Part shown: one piece after another, positions 9,139 through 17,395 of the stretch
Numbering within the stretch: position 1 is the stretch's first letter
Layout of the letters: each line of letters starts with the position of its first letter
Assembly: GCF_900167125.1 (NCBI RefSeq)
Contig: NZ_FUYC01000008.1
Location: 40,616 to 104,615, forward strand
Direction of reading: 5' to 3'
Length of the DNA: 64,000 bases
DNA from: Paucidesulfovibrio gracilis DSM 16080
GTDB taxonomy: Bacteria > Desulfobacterota > Desulfovibrionia > Desulfovibrionales > Desulfovibrionaceae
Program-made: the position numbers and the translations under genes
The notes under the pieces: generated by a model
What the model saw: the letters and a program-made list of their open reading frames with translations, nothing else
What the model was told of the DNA's origin: nothing
Database searches by the model: none

Positions 9139-9216
9139 TGTCAAGGGGGCTTTTTCATCCTTTTGCCGCACGTTGTGCTTCCGTTTTCATCCTGCGCCTT
9201 TTTCCCGGGCTAGGAT
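9139..9216 (+). promoter_or_regulatory. shared composite promoter element, copy A (holin operon)
   Basis: TGTCAAGGGGG begins at 9139, TTTCATCC lies at 9185 (offset 46) and TAGGAT, a -10-like hexamer after CCCGGGC, lies at 9211 (offset 72). An extra TTTCATCC at 9153 is exactly 32 bp before the second. The same parts at the same offsets occur at 10466, 44814 and 63022. The holin start is 28 bp past the hexamer, with AAGGAGG between. Confidence 0.75.
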
Positions 9217-9243
9217 GCGGCAAACACAACAAGGAGGACGACT

Positions 9244-9675
9244 ATGGCAATTCCTATCGTGGGTGCGGTGGCCGGGCTGCTTTCCCTGGTGGTGGACGGA
9301 GTGCGCGAGCACTTGCGCGGCCGACGGGAAATCCGGCGCGCCGTGGTCAAAAACAAGGTCCGGCTGGCCCAGTCCAGTCAGGAGTTCAACCAGGCCTGGG
9401 AGATGAAGCAGCTTGAAAACGCAGGCTGGAAAGACGACGTGCTGTTCTACGCCTGGCTCGCGTTTTTCATCTGGTCCGGTTTCGATCCCCAGGGTGCGGA
9501 CCAGGTGCTCCAGGCCTGGAGCAATCTTCCCGAATGGTTTCTCCAGGTCACGTTTTGGATTGTGGCCGCGGTGCTCGGGGTTAAAAAAATCGGCGACTAC
9601 CTGCCCGCCACGGTGCGCGGCGTGCGTCGCGCCCTGGCCCGGGAATCCCGATCCGATTCCGGGGGTCCGGCATGA
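9244..9675 (+). CDS. phage-type holin (3TM, GTA-release holin family)
   Basis: A 143-residue membrane protein resembling the family of three-TM holins linked to gene-transfer-agent release. An amphipathic N-terminus (IPIVGAVAGLLSLVVDGV) precedes a basic stretch (RGRREIRRAVVKNKVRLAQ). The middle WEMKQLENAGWKDDVLFYAWLAFFI segment and a second hydrophobic segment (WFLQVTFWIVAAVLGVKKI) match the family layout. Holins permeabilise the inner membrane to release particles. AAGGAGG precedes the ATG. The stop overlaps the next start (ATGA), so the genes are translationally coupled. Confidence 0.75.
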   Translation: MAIPIVGAVAGLLSLVVDGVREHLRGRREIRRAVVKNKVRLAQSSQEFNQAWEMKQLENAGWKDDVLFYAWLAFFIWSGFDPQGADQVLQAWSNLPEWFLQVTFWIVAAVLGVKKIGDYLPATVRGVRRALARESRSDSGGPA

Positions 9676-9938
9676 GCGGCGCATCCTGGCAACTGGACCG
9701 GCGCATCAACCTGGCCACACTGGTATCCCTCGGCTCCTGCCTGCTCATGGCCCTGGCCGCCGGTGCCGGGCTTGGAGCACGGTTGCAGGTCATGGAGGAA
9801 AAACTCTGCACCCTGGAGGAACGGGTTCACGAAACCCGGCGCACCGCAGTGAAGGTGGAACGCATTGAGGAGCGGGTCGCGGGCATCCAGGAAATGCTGG
9901 TGGACATCCGCTCGGAACTGCGGCGGAGGCGTGGATAA
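9672..9938 (+). CDS. TM plus coiled-coil protein (spanin/Rz-like)
   Basis: An 88-residue protein with one N-terminal membrane segment (LATLVSLGSCLLMALAAGAG) followed by a charged coiled coil (EEKLCTLEERVHETRRTAVKVERIEERV). This layout and its position between the holin and small terminase genes fit an inner-membrane spanin (Rz-like). The start overlaps the holin stop and the stop overlaps the next start (TAATG). There is no sequence motif for spanins, so the call rests on topology and context. Confidence 0.55.
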   Translation: MSGASWQLDRRINLATLVSLGSCLLMALAAGAGLGARLQVMEEKLCTLEERVHETRRTAVKVERIEERVAGIQEMLVDIRSELRRRRG

Positions 9939-10387
9939 TGGCCCGCCCACCCGCCTGGACCCGCCAGCGACGCGCCGCGTTTTTGGAGGCATTGGCCCTG
10001 CGGGGCAACGTGACCTGGGCCGCGCACCAGGCAGGCATTTCCCGCAGCCGTCTGTATAAACTGCGTAAAACGGATCCGGAGCTGGCAAAGGAATGGGACG
10101 AAGCCCTGGCCGAAAGCGCGGACCTGCTCGAAGCCGAGGCCGTGCGGCGCGCCGTGGAAGGAACCGAGGAGCCGTATTTCTACCAGGGAGAACAGCGCGG
10201 GGCCGCACGAAAATATTCGGACCAACTGCTGATGTTCCTGCTCAAGGAGCGCCGGGGCGAGGCCACCAACAAGGAAAGCCCTTCCGCACCCGTGATTTTT
10301 GAGCTGCACCTTGGGCCACCCGAGTCTGAAAACGGCCCTGCGGCCACCGAAGCGCCTCCCGACACGGAAGATGATGCCGGGGCGTGA
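9938..10387 (+). CDS. phage terminase small subunit-like protein
   Basis: A 149-residue protein with an N-terminal helix-turn-helix (RRAAFLEALALRGNVTWAA then HQAGISRSRLYKLRK), followed by DPELAKEWDEALAESADLLEAEAVRRAVEG. That is the pattern of phage small terminases, which recognise DNA and regulate the large subunit. The last 40 residues are acidic and disordered. It directly precedes the large terminase gene, with a 162-bp gap that carries copy B of the shared promoter element. Confidence 0.82.
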   Translation: MARPPAWTRQRRAAFLEALALRGNVTWAAHQAGISRSRLYKLRKTDPELAKEWDEALAESADLLEAEAVRRAVEGTEEPYFYQGEQRGAARKYSDQLLMFLLKERRGEATNKESPSAPVIFELHLGPPESENGPAATEAPPDTEDDAGA

Positions 10388-10465
10388 TTTCACCGCCGCC
10401 CCCATCCACCTGCCCGCTTTGCATCATGGCGGATACCGCGACCATGCGCCCGCCTTTCCTCCCCC

Positions 10466-10543
10466 TGTCAACAGGGAATTTCCTTTCCAATTTCGCCCGT
10501 ACAGCAGGTCATTTCATCCCCTGCCGCAAGCCGGGGGTATGCT
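10466..10543 (+). promoter_or_regulatory. shared composite promoter element, copy B (large terminase)
   Basis: TGTCAACAGGGAA begins at 10466 and forms a perfect dyad with the bases before it (CCCTGT-CA-ACAGGG, 10463-10476). TTTCATCC lies at 10512 (offset 46) and TATGCT after GGGGG at 10538 (offset 72). The hexamer ends 6 bp before the terminase ATG, so transcription from it would start at or next to the initiation codon. Confidence 0.8.
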
Positions 10544-10549
10544 CCGGCC

Positions 10550-12007
10550 ATGACAAACAACGAACACCCCATTCAACGGATAACCTACGCGGCCCCGCCC
10601 ACACTGACCCGTTTTCACGCATCGGACGCCTTTTACCGAGGCGTCATGGGACCGGTGGGGTCGGGCAAGTCCACGGCCATGTGCATGGAGCTGATGCGGC
10701 GCGCCCAGGCCCAGCAACCCGGACCGGACGGCATGCGCCGTTCCCGCTTCGCCATTGTGCGCAACACCTACCGGGAGCTGGCAGACACCACGCTCAAGAC
10801 CTGGCTGGACTGGTTTCCCGAAGACCTCTTCGGCCAGTACAACCAGACCGGCATGACCCACACCGTACGTTTCGGGGACGTGCATGCGGAATTCATGTTC
10901 CGCTCACTGGACCGGCCCGGGGACGTAAAAAAGCTGCTTTCCCTGGAGCTGACCGGCGCCTGGTTCAATGAATGCCGGGAAATGCCCAAAGCCATCGTGG
11001 ACGCCATGGGCGACCGGGTGGAGCGCTTTCCGCCCCGGCGCATGGGCGGCTGTTCCTGGGCGGGCGTGATCATGGACACCAACCCCCCGGACACGGACCA
11101 TTGGTGGTATCGCCTCGCCGAGGAGGACCGCCCCCGGGGATGGGCGTTCTTCCGGCAACCGGGCGGCCTGCTTGAAAAAGGGGAGGAAAACGGACGCCCA
11201 CGTTTTGCGCCCAATCCCAATGCCGAAAACCTGACCAACCTGCCGGAGCAGTATTATCTGCGGCGCATGGCCGGAAAGCCAGCGGATCACATCCGCGTCT
11301 ATTACTGCGCCAAATACGGCAGCGTACAGGACGGCAAGCCCGTGTTTCCGGAATTTCACGCCACTGTGCATGTTGCTTCCACGCCCTTGCGCGCCCGGCC
11401 CGAATCGCCGCTGTTCGTGGGCCTGGATTTCGGGCTGACCCCGGCGGCCGTGTTTGGTCAGCGGGAGATCAACGGGCGCTGGCTCTGGCTCGGGGAACTT
11501 GTGGCCGAGGACATGGGCATGACCCGTTTTGCCCGGGAATTGCGCCGAACCCTCAACGAACGCTGGCCGGGAATGGAGGTGGTTCTGTACGGCGACCCTG
11601 CGGGAACCCAACGCTCCCAGGTGGACGAGCGCACACCGTTCGACATCCTTCGCGCCGGAGGCATTGATGCCAGGCCCGCTCCCAGCAATGATCCCCTGCT
11701 GCGGCGCGAAGCCGTGGCCCTGCCCCTCACGCGCATGGTGGACGGCGGTCCGGGACTGCTGACCTCGCCGGAATGCCGCACGCTCATCAAAGGCATGTGC
11801 GGCGCATATCGCTACCGGCGCGTGGAGATCAGCGGGGAGGAACGGTACAAGGATGAACCGGACAAAAATCGCTATTCCCACGTCTGCGATGCGGCCCAAT
11901 ACCTGATGATCGGGGCGGGAGAAGGTCGCGCCGTGCTTGGACGCGATGCCGGACCGCGCCCGGCCCGGGCGGAAAACCACTATAATCCGTTTCGTAGAAG
12001 CGTATGA
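10550..12007 (+). CDS. phage terminase large subunit
   Basis: A 485-residue DNA-packaging motor. The ATPase domain has Walker A GPVGSGKST (residues about 34-42) and a Walker B-like GAWFNECREMP (about 140-150). The C-terminal nuclease domain has an RNase H-type start at FVGLDFGLTPAAVFGQ (about residue 285), VLYGDPAGTQRSQVDE, and a late acidic Asp in SHVCDAAQYLM. The length and all motifs suggest an intact protein. There is no clear ribosome site before the ATG, and the -10-like TATGCT lies so close that a leaderless mRNA is possible. The stop overlaps the next gene's start. Confidence 0.93.
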   Translation: MTNNEHPIQRITYAAPPTLTRFHASDAFYRGVMGPVGSGKSTAMCMELMRRAQAQQPGPDGMRRSRFAIVRNTYRELADTTLKTWLDWFPEDLFGQYNQTGMTHTVRFGDVHAEFMFRSLDRPGDVKKLLSLELTGAWFNECREMPKAIVDAMGDRVERFPPRRMGGCSWAGVIMDTNPPDTDHWWYRLAEEDRPRGWAFFRQPGGLLEKGEENGRPRFAPNPNAENLTNLPEQYYLRRMAGKPADHIRVYYCAKYGSVQDGKPVFPEFHATVHVASTPLRARPESPLFVGLDFGLTPAAVFGQREINGRWLWLGELVAEDMGMTRFARELRRTLNERWPGMEVVLYGDPAGTQRSQVDERTPFDILRAGGIDARPAPSNDPLLRREAVALPLTRMVDGGPGLLTSPECRTLIKGMCGAYRYRRVEISGEERYKDEPDKNRYSHVCDAAQYLMIGAGEGRAVLGRDAGPRPARAENHYNPFRRSV

Positions 12008-12453
12008 GCATGCAGGGATTGCTTTGTGCGCCGCCCTGCCATGCCCATTTCCCGGCCGGGGAGTACGCCTTTTTGCGCCTGTTTGACGCGCATGGCACCT
12101 ATGCCCTGGCTGCCGTGGCAGAACGGACCGTGTGCGCAGAACTCCACCTGGAGGTGGTCCGGCCCGGACCACGGGCCATGCGCGGCATGGTCGCGGATCT
12201 GGAGCTGTTTCGCCAGCGCATGGCAAAAAAGGGGATCATGAGAATCGTCGGGTTACGGCAGATTTCCGATTTGAACGCGGCTTCCGATGCACAAGCCCAG
12301 GATCGCTGGTTCCGGTTCACCCGCGCATTCGGCTTTACCGAACAAAGCCTGGTGCAGACCGCCTTTTTGGATACGGACGCCAGGCCGAAGCGTCACATCT
12401 CCGGCCCGGAAAACAGGGACCAGGTCTCGCAATGCCGCCACACCCGGGAATAA
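12004..12453 (+). CDS. phage acetyltransferase-like protein downstream of terminase
   Basis: A 149-residue protein whose ATG overlaps the terminase stop (ATGA). The middle part (ELHLEVVRPGPRAMRGMVADLELFR then KGIMRIVGLR) and the WFRFTRAFGFTEQSLVQTAF segment look like the small GNAT-like proteins next to virion genes in T7-type phages (T7 gp13-like). The similarity is weak. The last 20 codons overlap the 3' end of the opposite-strand TRAP gene, so the true end may have been changed where the module joins the chromosome. Confidence 0.55.
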   Translation: MSMQGLLCAPPCHAHFPAGEYAFLRLFDAHGTYALAAVAERTVCAELHLEVVRPGPRAMRGMVADLELFRQRMAKKGIMRIVGLRQISDLNAASDAQAQDRWFRFTRAFGFTEQSLVQTAFLDTDARPKRHISGPENRDQVSQCRHTRE

Positions 12454-13451
12454 TCCTCGCTGATACTGCGGCAGAGCGGGCAGGTGGCCGCCAGTTCGTT
12501 CACCACCTCCTGGCTGATCATCCACATGCGGTTCAGGAAGCTGTCCGGCAAGACCTGGACCCAGACCTCGGGCAACTGACGCAGGGAGCTGAGCGAAAGC
12601 GCGTTCAGGGTATCGAACCGGGCCTGCATCCAAAGATCGGTTTCCGCGGCGGCAGCGCGCAGGGCCGCCTGTTGCGACACGGTGAGCTTGTCCATGGCCG
12701 TCCGATTGACCAACGTCTCCAACCGGCCGGACGGTTCCTGCCATCCCGGACCATAATACCAGACCGGGGATTGGGCCAGCCCGAGCTGCATGTCATGATG
12801 CGGACCGATCCAGTTCACGCCGTCCAGAGCGCCGGAAGCAAAGGCTTCGCTCAATTCCTGAGCAGGCATCAGGGAGACATCCGCCCCCACGCGCTGGAGC
12901 ACGCGGCCCGCCAGACCCGGGAACCGCAGTTTGCGGCCCTTGAGATCCTCCACCGTTTCCAATGGCTTGCGGAACCAGCCGAACATCTGCCCGCCCGTAT
13001 CCCCCATGGGCAAAGGAATCACGCCGTAAGGCTCATACGCTTTTTCCCAGAGGCGCAGCCCCTGGCCGTCGTACAACCAGGAATTGAGGCAATTTTTGTC
13101 CATGCCGAACGGCACCGAGGAAAACCACTGGGCAGCGGGAATCTCTTCCGCCCAATAATACGCGGTGGAATGCCCCATCTCGGCCCGCCCCTCGGCAACG
13201 GCCTGAAAGACCTCCAACGGTCCGGCCAGGTCACCGGCGGGAAGCGGGGTGATCTGCAAGGTGTTATCCGTCAGCTGGGCCACGCGGCGGCAAAACCGCG
13301 ACAACCCCGGCCAGAACACATCCATGTCCCGGTTCCAGGCCGTGACCATGCGCCACTCCAGGCGCTGTCCGGCCCGGGCCGGAACCGCCATTGATCCGGC
13401 CGCGCCCACGGCGGCCATTCCCAATGTTTTGAGCAAATCCCTTCGGCGCAT
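12393..13451 (-). CDS. TRAP transporter substrate-binding protein (DctP family)
   Basis: A 352-residue periplasmic binding protein for a TRAP carboxylate-type uptake system. A twin-arginine signal (MRRRDLLKTLG, then AVGAAGSMAVPARA) precedes a DctP fold with LPAGDLAGPLEVFQAVAEG, AEMGHSTAYYWA, KGRKLRFPGLAGRVLQRVGA and the ligand-site segment QELSEAFASGALDGVNW. I take ATG 13451, which has GGTGGGGGA upstream. This is the chain type often found in TAXI/DctP proteins of marine bacteria that bind alpha-keto acids. No membrane components are adjacent, so it is an orphan here. Confidence 0.9.
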   Translation of the reverse strand: MRRRDLLKTLGMAAVGAAGSMAVPARAGQRLEWRMVTAWNRDMDVFWPGLSRFCRRVAQLTDNTLQITPLPAGDLAGPLEVFQAVAEGRAEMGHSTAYYWAEEIPAAQWFSSVPFGMDKNCLNSWLYDGQGLRLWEKAYEPYGVIPLPMGDTGGQMFGWFRKPLETVEDLKGRKLRFPGLAGRVLQRVGADVSLMPAQELSEAFASGALDGVNWIGPHHDMQLGLAQSPVWYYGPGWQEPSGRLETLVNRTAMDKLTVSQQAALRAAAAETDLWMQARFDTLNALSLSSLRQLPEVWVQVLPDSFLNRMWMISQEVVNELAATCPLCRSISEDYSRVWRHCETWSLFSGPEM

Positions 13452-13499
13452 GTTTCCCCCACCGGTATGATGGACCGCTGTTCCGGTCCGGGTCCGCAA

Positions 13500-13880
13500 T
13501 CAACGATTGCGGTAATATTTCACGCTGTCCCCGCCCTGGCCCTTTCCCAGGTTGGGATAGTGCCGCACATAATCCCGCGTGCAGCGCAGATAGCACGCAT
13601 TGTATCGGTCCTCCTGGGCCAGACGGCGGCGCTGCTGCGCCGCGCTCTCCCCGGCCTGGTACCGTAGGGACGGCTTGGGACAGGCCGCGATGCAGCGTTG
13701 TTCCTGCCGCTTCCAGTCCGCCGGTCCCTGGGCATGGGCGGCGTCGGCCCCAGCCCCGGCCAGACCCAAAACCAACAGCACCAAAAGCATTGGTCCCACG
13801 GCCCGTGCCGGACCGGTCCCTTGGGCTTGTTCGCGCGTGCTCCAGGCGCATGCGGTCCCGTGGATCGTGCGTTCACACAT
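13500..13880 (-). CDS. small exported four-cysteine protein (paralogue of 17018)
   Basis: Up to 126 residues, with a hydrophobic signal segment (MLLVLLVLGLAGAGADAAHA) and a mature part with EQRCIAACP and NACYLRCTRDY, that is two CxxxC pairs. The gene at 17018-17392 has the same pattern (EQRCIAACP and NRCYARCIRQY), so the two are paralogues. The start is uncertain: no ribosome site is clear at 13880, and a later Met at 13790 would leave the signal peptide without a basic N-region. Function unknown; the paired cysteines suggest a disulfide-bonded periplasmic protein. Confidence 0.65.
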   Translation of the reverse strand: MCERTIHGTACAWSTREQAQGTGPARAVGPMLLVLLVLGLAGAGADAAHAQGPADWKRQEQRCIAACPKPSLRYQAGESAAQQRRRLAQEDRYNACYLRCTRDYVRHYPNLGKGQGGDSVKYYRNR

Positions 13881-13990
13881 ACTGTAACCATGCCGTCACG
13901 GGCCTCGGGAGTCAACAGGGGAACGGGGCTGTGCTTCGTTGGGAAAACTGGTATGCCTCGTGCATCAAAGGGACACATGCAGGGATTCCT

Positions 13991-14004
13991 TGTGTCCGGA
14001 CACA
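13991..14004. promoter_or_regulatory. 14-bp perfect palindrome upstream of 14030
   Basis: TGTGTCCGGACACA is a perfect palindrome 26 bp before the start of the next gene. It could be an operator or a chance feature; nothing else supports it. Confidence 0.3.
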
Positions 14005-14029
14005 GCGCTGACACTCTTCCGGAGGTGGT

Positions 14030-14803
14030 ATGACCCGTTTTTTCGGCGTGTTCGCATTCCTGGCGGCCCTGGTTTTGGGCGGCTTTCTCTTGGTCGGAAA
14101 TTTGACGTCCGGCATGTCTGAAAATGCAAACGCATTCTTCCAAACCGTGCGGGACGGACAGTACGACACCGCTTACAATTATCTCTCCAAAGGGTTTCGC
14201 AATACCGTGACGCCGAGGGAACTTCGCGCGTTTTTGCGGCGCGGCTCCCTGGACCGCTACATGACCTCGGCCTGGACTTCCAGGGAATACGACGGAGACA
14301 CCGGACTGCTCAAAGGAACCCTCTACGCCCAGGACGGAACCGTCACGCCCCTGGAACTGACCTTTGTCCGTGAAAACGAGGAATGGCGCATTCACTTCAT
14401 TGATGCCCGTCTGCCCGGACTGGCGCGGCGGGAGATCACCAAGGACATTCCGGACCAGGAAGTGCTGGAACGCATGGCCTCGGACACGGCGGCCCTGTTC
14501 GCCGAAGCGGTTCGGCTGAAGGATTTCCATCGCTTTCACGACGAGATCGCCCGCATCTGGGCCTGCCGTGCCACCCCCGAGGAGCTTATGGAGGCTTTTG
14601 CCCCGTTCCTGGCCGGGAAATCCGACCTCACGGGGTATGACCAAGTGGCCCCTGTTTTTAGTGAACCCCCGGTCATCAACGCGGAAGACGCGCTCGTGCT
14701 CAAGGGATACTTCCCGCATGAACGCGGGCCGCTGCGCTTTCGCATGGAATTCGTGTTCGAGTACCCGGAATGGAAACTCCGGGGCATCGACATGCGCATT
14801 TGA
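14030..14803 (+). CDS. membrane-anchored NTF2-like protein of unknown function
   Basis: A 257-residue protein with an N-terminal membrane anchor or signal (FGVFAFLAALVLGGFLLVG), then AFFQTVRDGQYDTAYNYLS, a start typical of NTF2-like domains of the DUF4878/DUF3887 kind. A second half (residues about 150-257) may repeat the fold. CGGAGGTGG lies just before the ATG. It ends 2 bp before the HEAT/Sel1 gene, so the two are probably one operon. Function unknown. Confidence 0.7.
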   Translation: MTRFFGVFAFLAALVLGGFLLVGNLTSGMSENANAFFQTVRDGQYDTAYNYLSKGFRNTVTPRELRAFLRRGSLDRYMTSAWTSREYDGDTGLLKGTLYAQDGTVTPLELTFVRENEEWRIHFIDARLPGLARREITKDIPDQEVLERMASDTAALFAEAVRLKDFHRFHDEIARIWACRATPEELMEAFAPFLAGKSDLTGYDQVAPVFSEPPVINAEDALVLKGYFPHERGPLRFRMEFVFEYPEWKLRGIDMRI

Positions 14804-14805
14804 CC

Positions 14806-16995
14806 ATGCTCCGCATCCTCGTTTGCAGCACGTTTCTCTTTCTCCTCGCCCTTGCCTGGGTTCCGGCCCATGCCGATGGCGACGCGCCCACGGCCGACCT
14901 GATCCGCCGCCTGAACGACGAAAACGCGGACGTTGCCCGCAACGCATTTGACGAACTGGTGCGCCGCGGAACCGAAGCCGTACCCGAGCTGATCAAAACC
15001 CTGCGCGGCACCAACCGGTCCCTGCGCGGCGCCGCCACCCGCGTACTGGCGCGCATCGGCGCTCCCGCCGTACCCGAGCTGGCCCGGACCTTGGAGGATC
15101 AGGCCCGGTCCGCCCGCATTCAGGCGGGCATTGCCTTGGGCCTCATGGGCAGCACAGCCTCGGACGCGGTGCGCCCCCTTTCCCGCGCCCTGCACGACCA
15201 TGTGGAAGACGTTCGCGGCAATGCCGCGGCTGCGCTGGCGGAAATCGGCGCGGACTCCGAACCGGCGGTTGCGGACCTGCAACGGATATTGGCTGATCCC
15301 AGTCCCTGGGTGCGCCGCAATGCGGCCCTGGCTCTTGGACGCATCGGCCCGGGAGCACGCCCTGCCATGGCAGCCCTGCTGGAAACCGCCACGCAGGATC
15401 GCAGTTCCAAGGTGCGCTCTGAGGCGGTACGCGCTCTGCCCCGCATTGATTCGGAGCATCCCGAGCTGCTGCCCAGCCTGAAAAAAATCACAACCACCGA
15501 CACCTCCCAGGCTGTGCGGGATGCTGCATCGGAAATCCTGGAAGACTTGCTCTCCAAGGAACAAGAAGATCGGAATGAATCGATAACTGACGATGTAACC
15601 TCGGATTCCGCCCTTGCCGACGACCCGGAACGCTCCCAGAGCGGGCAATCCGTGGCCCAACTCGTACGCCGGTTGCAAGGCGAAGAAACGCCGGCGCAGG
15701 CCGCGGCCCAGGAACTGAAGCAGCGAGGTGCCGACGCTGTTCCGGCTCTGGCCTGGGCCTTGGACGGCAATGATGCCACCCTGCGCCGAAGAGCCGCCAG
15801 CGTACTCGCGGCCCTGGGAGAACAAAGCGCCCCGGCCCGCGCCGCTTTGGGCCGCGCCCTCAGCGATGTGGATGCTCGCGTGCGTGAGCAGGCCGCCCGC
15901 GCTCTCGGCGCCATGGGTCAAACAGGTCTGCGCGCCTTGCCCCAGCTCGCCCGCGCCCTTTCCGATGCCGATCCTCTGGTCCGCACGGCCGCAGCGCAAT
16001 CGTTGGCCGGTTTCGACCACGAACTGCCCGAGGCGGTTCCCGGCCTGACCGACGTGCTTTCCACGGGACCGGATGCGGCCCGGGTGGCGGCCTGCCGGGC
16101 CTTGGGCAACACCGGTCCCCGCGCCGCCCAGAGCGTCACCGCCCTTACGGACGCCCTGACCCTGGGTGATCCAAAGGTCCGAGCAGCAGCAGCGCAAGCC
16201 CTGGGCAACATTGGTCCCCTCTCTCTTGCGGCCCTGCCCCGCCTGCGCGGACTGGCCCACGATCCAAATTCCAGCGTGCGATCGGCCGCCCTGAACGCCA
16301 TTCGCTCCATATCGCCGTCCGCCACACTGCCGGCCCAGCCCACGGACCCGGCAATACCGGACACCGGCACACCGCAGCCCCCCCAAGACCCTTCCATGGA
16401 CGGCTCGGCCCGGGACGATCAACAAACCGACACCCCGTGGCCCACGTCCCTCCAGGATTTGGAGCCGGATCCGCGCTACCCGGATTTTCCTGTCTCCGTC
16501 ACGGACTCGCCCGAACCGACACCTCCGGCAACGCCTGTTATTCCTGCGCCCCAAAAACCCGACACACCCCAGACGCCGCCAGTTACGGCGCTTCCGGACC
16601 TTGCCCAGCCCTCCCCTGCCGCGCCGGACCCTGCGGGCAGCCCCCAGGCGCATCTCTTTGCTCAGGCCAGAAAGCTCTACGCCTCGGGTCGATACGAGGA
16701 CGCGGCCCAAACCCTGCGCCAAGGCGCGGAAACGGACCACTCCCCTTCGCAGGTACTATTGGGCATGCTTTTTCGTGAAGGGCGCGGCGTGGACAAAGAC
16801 AATGAGGAAGCTTTACGCTGGTTCCGCCACGCCTCGGCTCTGGGCGACGCCGCTGGCTACTACAACATGGGCTGGATGTATGAACACGGGTTGGGAGTGC
16901 CTCGGGATGTGGACGCGGCCCGGCGCTGGTATGAACGCGCCGCCAAGCGCGGCCATCCCGCTGCCGGGGATCGGCTCAAGGCCATGCGCGAGTAA
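14806..16995 (+). CDS. exported HEAT-repeat/Sel1-repeat fusion protein
   Basis: A 729-residue protein with a signal peptide (LVCSTFLFLLALAWVPAHA). Two blocks of PBS-lyase-type HEAT repeats (residues about 25-250 and 280-500, with units such as ALGRIGPGARPAMAAL and ALGNIGPLSLAALPRL) are separated by an acidic spacer. A Pro-rich linker (about 505-615) leads to two Sel1-like repeats (SQVLLGMLFREGRGVDKD and GYYNMGWMYEHGLGVPRD). Both repeat types are protein-binding scaffolds. The ATG at 14806 is preferred because it lies 2 bp after the previous stop and opens the signal peptide. Partner proteins are unknown. Confidence 0.85.
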   Translation: MLRILVCSTFLFLLALAWVPAHADGDAPTADLIRRLNDENADVARNAFDELVRRGTEAVPELIKTLRGTNRSLRGAATRVLARIGAPAVPELARTLEDQARSARIQAGIALGLMGSTASDAVRPLSRALHDHVEDVRGNAAAALAEIGADSEPAVADLQRILADPSPWVRRNAALALGRIGPGARPAMAALLETATQDRSSKVRSEAVRALPRIDSEHPELLPSLKKITTTDTSQAVRDAASEILEDLLSKEQEDRNESITDDVTSDSALADDPERSQSGQSVAQLVRRLQGEETPAQAAAQELKQRGADAVPALAWALDGNDATLRRRAASVLAALGEQSAPARAALGRALSDVDARVREQAARALGAMGQTGLRALPQLARALSDADPLVRTAAAQSLAGFDHELPEAVPGLTDVLSTGPDAARVAACRALGNTGPRAAQSVTALTDALTLGDPKVRAAAAQALGNIGPLSLAALPRLRGLAHDPNSSVRSAALNAIRSISPSATLPAQPTDPAIPDTGTPQPPQDPSMDGSARDDQQTDTPWPTSLQDLEPDPRYPDFPVSVTDSPEPTPPATPVIPAPQKPDTPQTPPVTALPDLAQPSPAAPDPAGSPQAHLFAQARKLYASGRYEDAAQTLRQGAETDHSPSQVLLGMLFREGRGVDKDNEEALRWFRHASALGDAAGYYNMGWMYEHGLGVPRDVDAARRWYERAAKRGHPAAGDRLKAMRE

Positions 16996-17017
16996 CGGAC
17001 AGGCAAGGAGACGACGC

Positions 17018-17392
17018 ATGAACATCCGGACCGGACCACTTTCCGATCGATCCCGCCCAGGCCGTTTTCTCTCCCGAGCGCAAGGTCTGCTCCCGGGCGC
17101 GGCGTTGCTTCTCTTGGTCCTGCTGCTGCATCCAGGCGCGGCCGAGTCCCGCGGATTTCCCAACGCCCGCTGGAAGGCGGAGGAACAGCGCTGCATTGCG
17201 GCCTGCCCCTCATTTCCACGCTTTTCCGGCACGGAGACACCGGCCCAGTATCAACGCCGCATTGCCGCGGAAAACGCCTACAACCGTTGCTATGCCCGTT
17301 GCATCCGGCAATATCAGGAACGGGTGCTGCTGCCCCGGGAACCTTATGACGACGGGAGCCAGGGCTACCTACGGCGCAATGGCGGCAACTGA
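17018..17392 (+). CDS. small exported four-cysteine protein (paralogue of 13500)
   Basis: A 124-residue protein with a hydrophobic export segment (GAALLLLVLLLHPGAAESRG) after a basic 25-residue N-region. The mature part has EQRCIAACP and NRCYARCIRQYQE, matching the protein encoded at 13500-13880. CAAGGAGA precedes the ATG. It follows the HEAT/Sel1 gene by 22 bp and is probably in the same operon. Function unknown; the Cys pairs suggest disulfides in the periplasm. Confidence 0.72.
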   Translation: MNIRTGPLSDRSRPGRFLSRAQGLLPGAALLLLVLLLHPGAAESRGFPNARWKAEEQRCIAACPSFPRFSGTETPAQYQRRIAAENAYNRCYARCIRQYQERVLLPREPYDDGSQGYLRRNGGN

Positions 17393-17395
17393 CGC

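Noticed and set aside
13910..13925. AGTCAACAGGGGAA, close to the composite element dyad
   Set aside because: Neither the TTTCATCC box nor the -10 hexamer is at the right distance; probably chance.
14536..16740. Very long minus-strand frame opposite the HEAT/Sel1 gene
   Set aside because: The HEAT repeats on the plus strand are clear; the opposite frame is a Gly/Arg-rich shadow caused by high GC.
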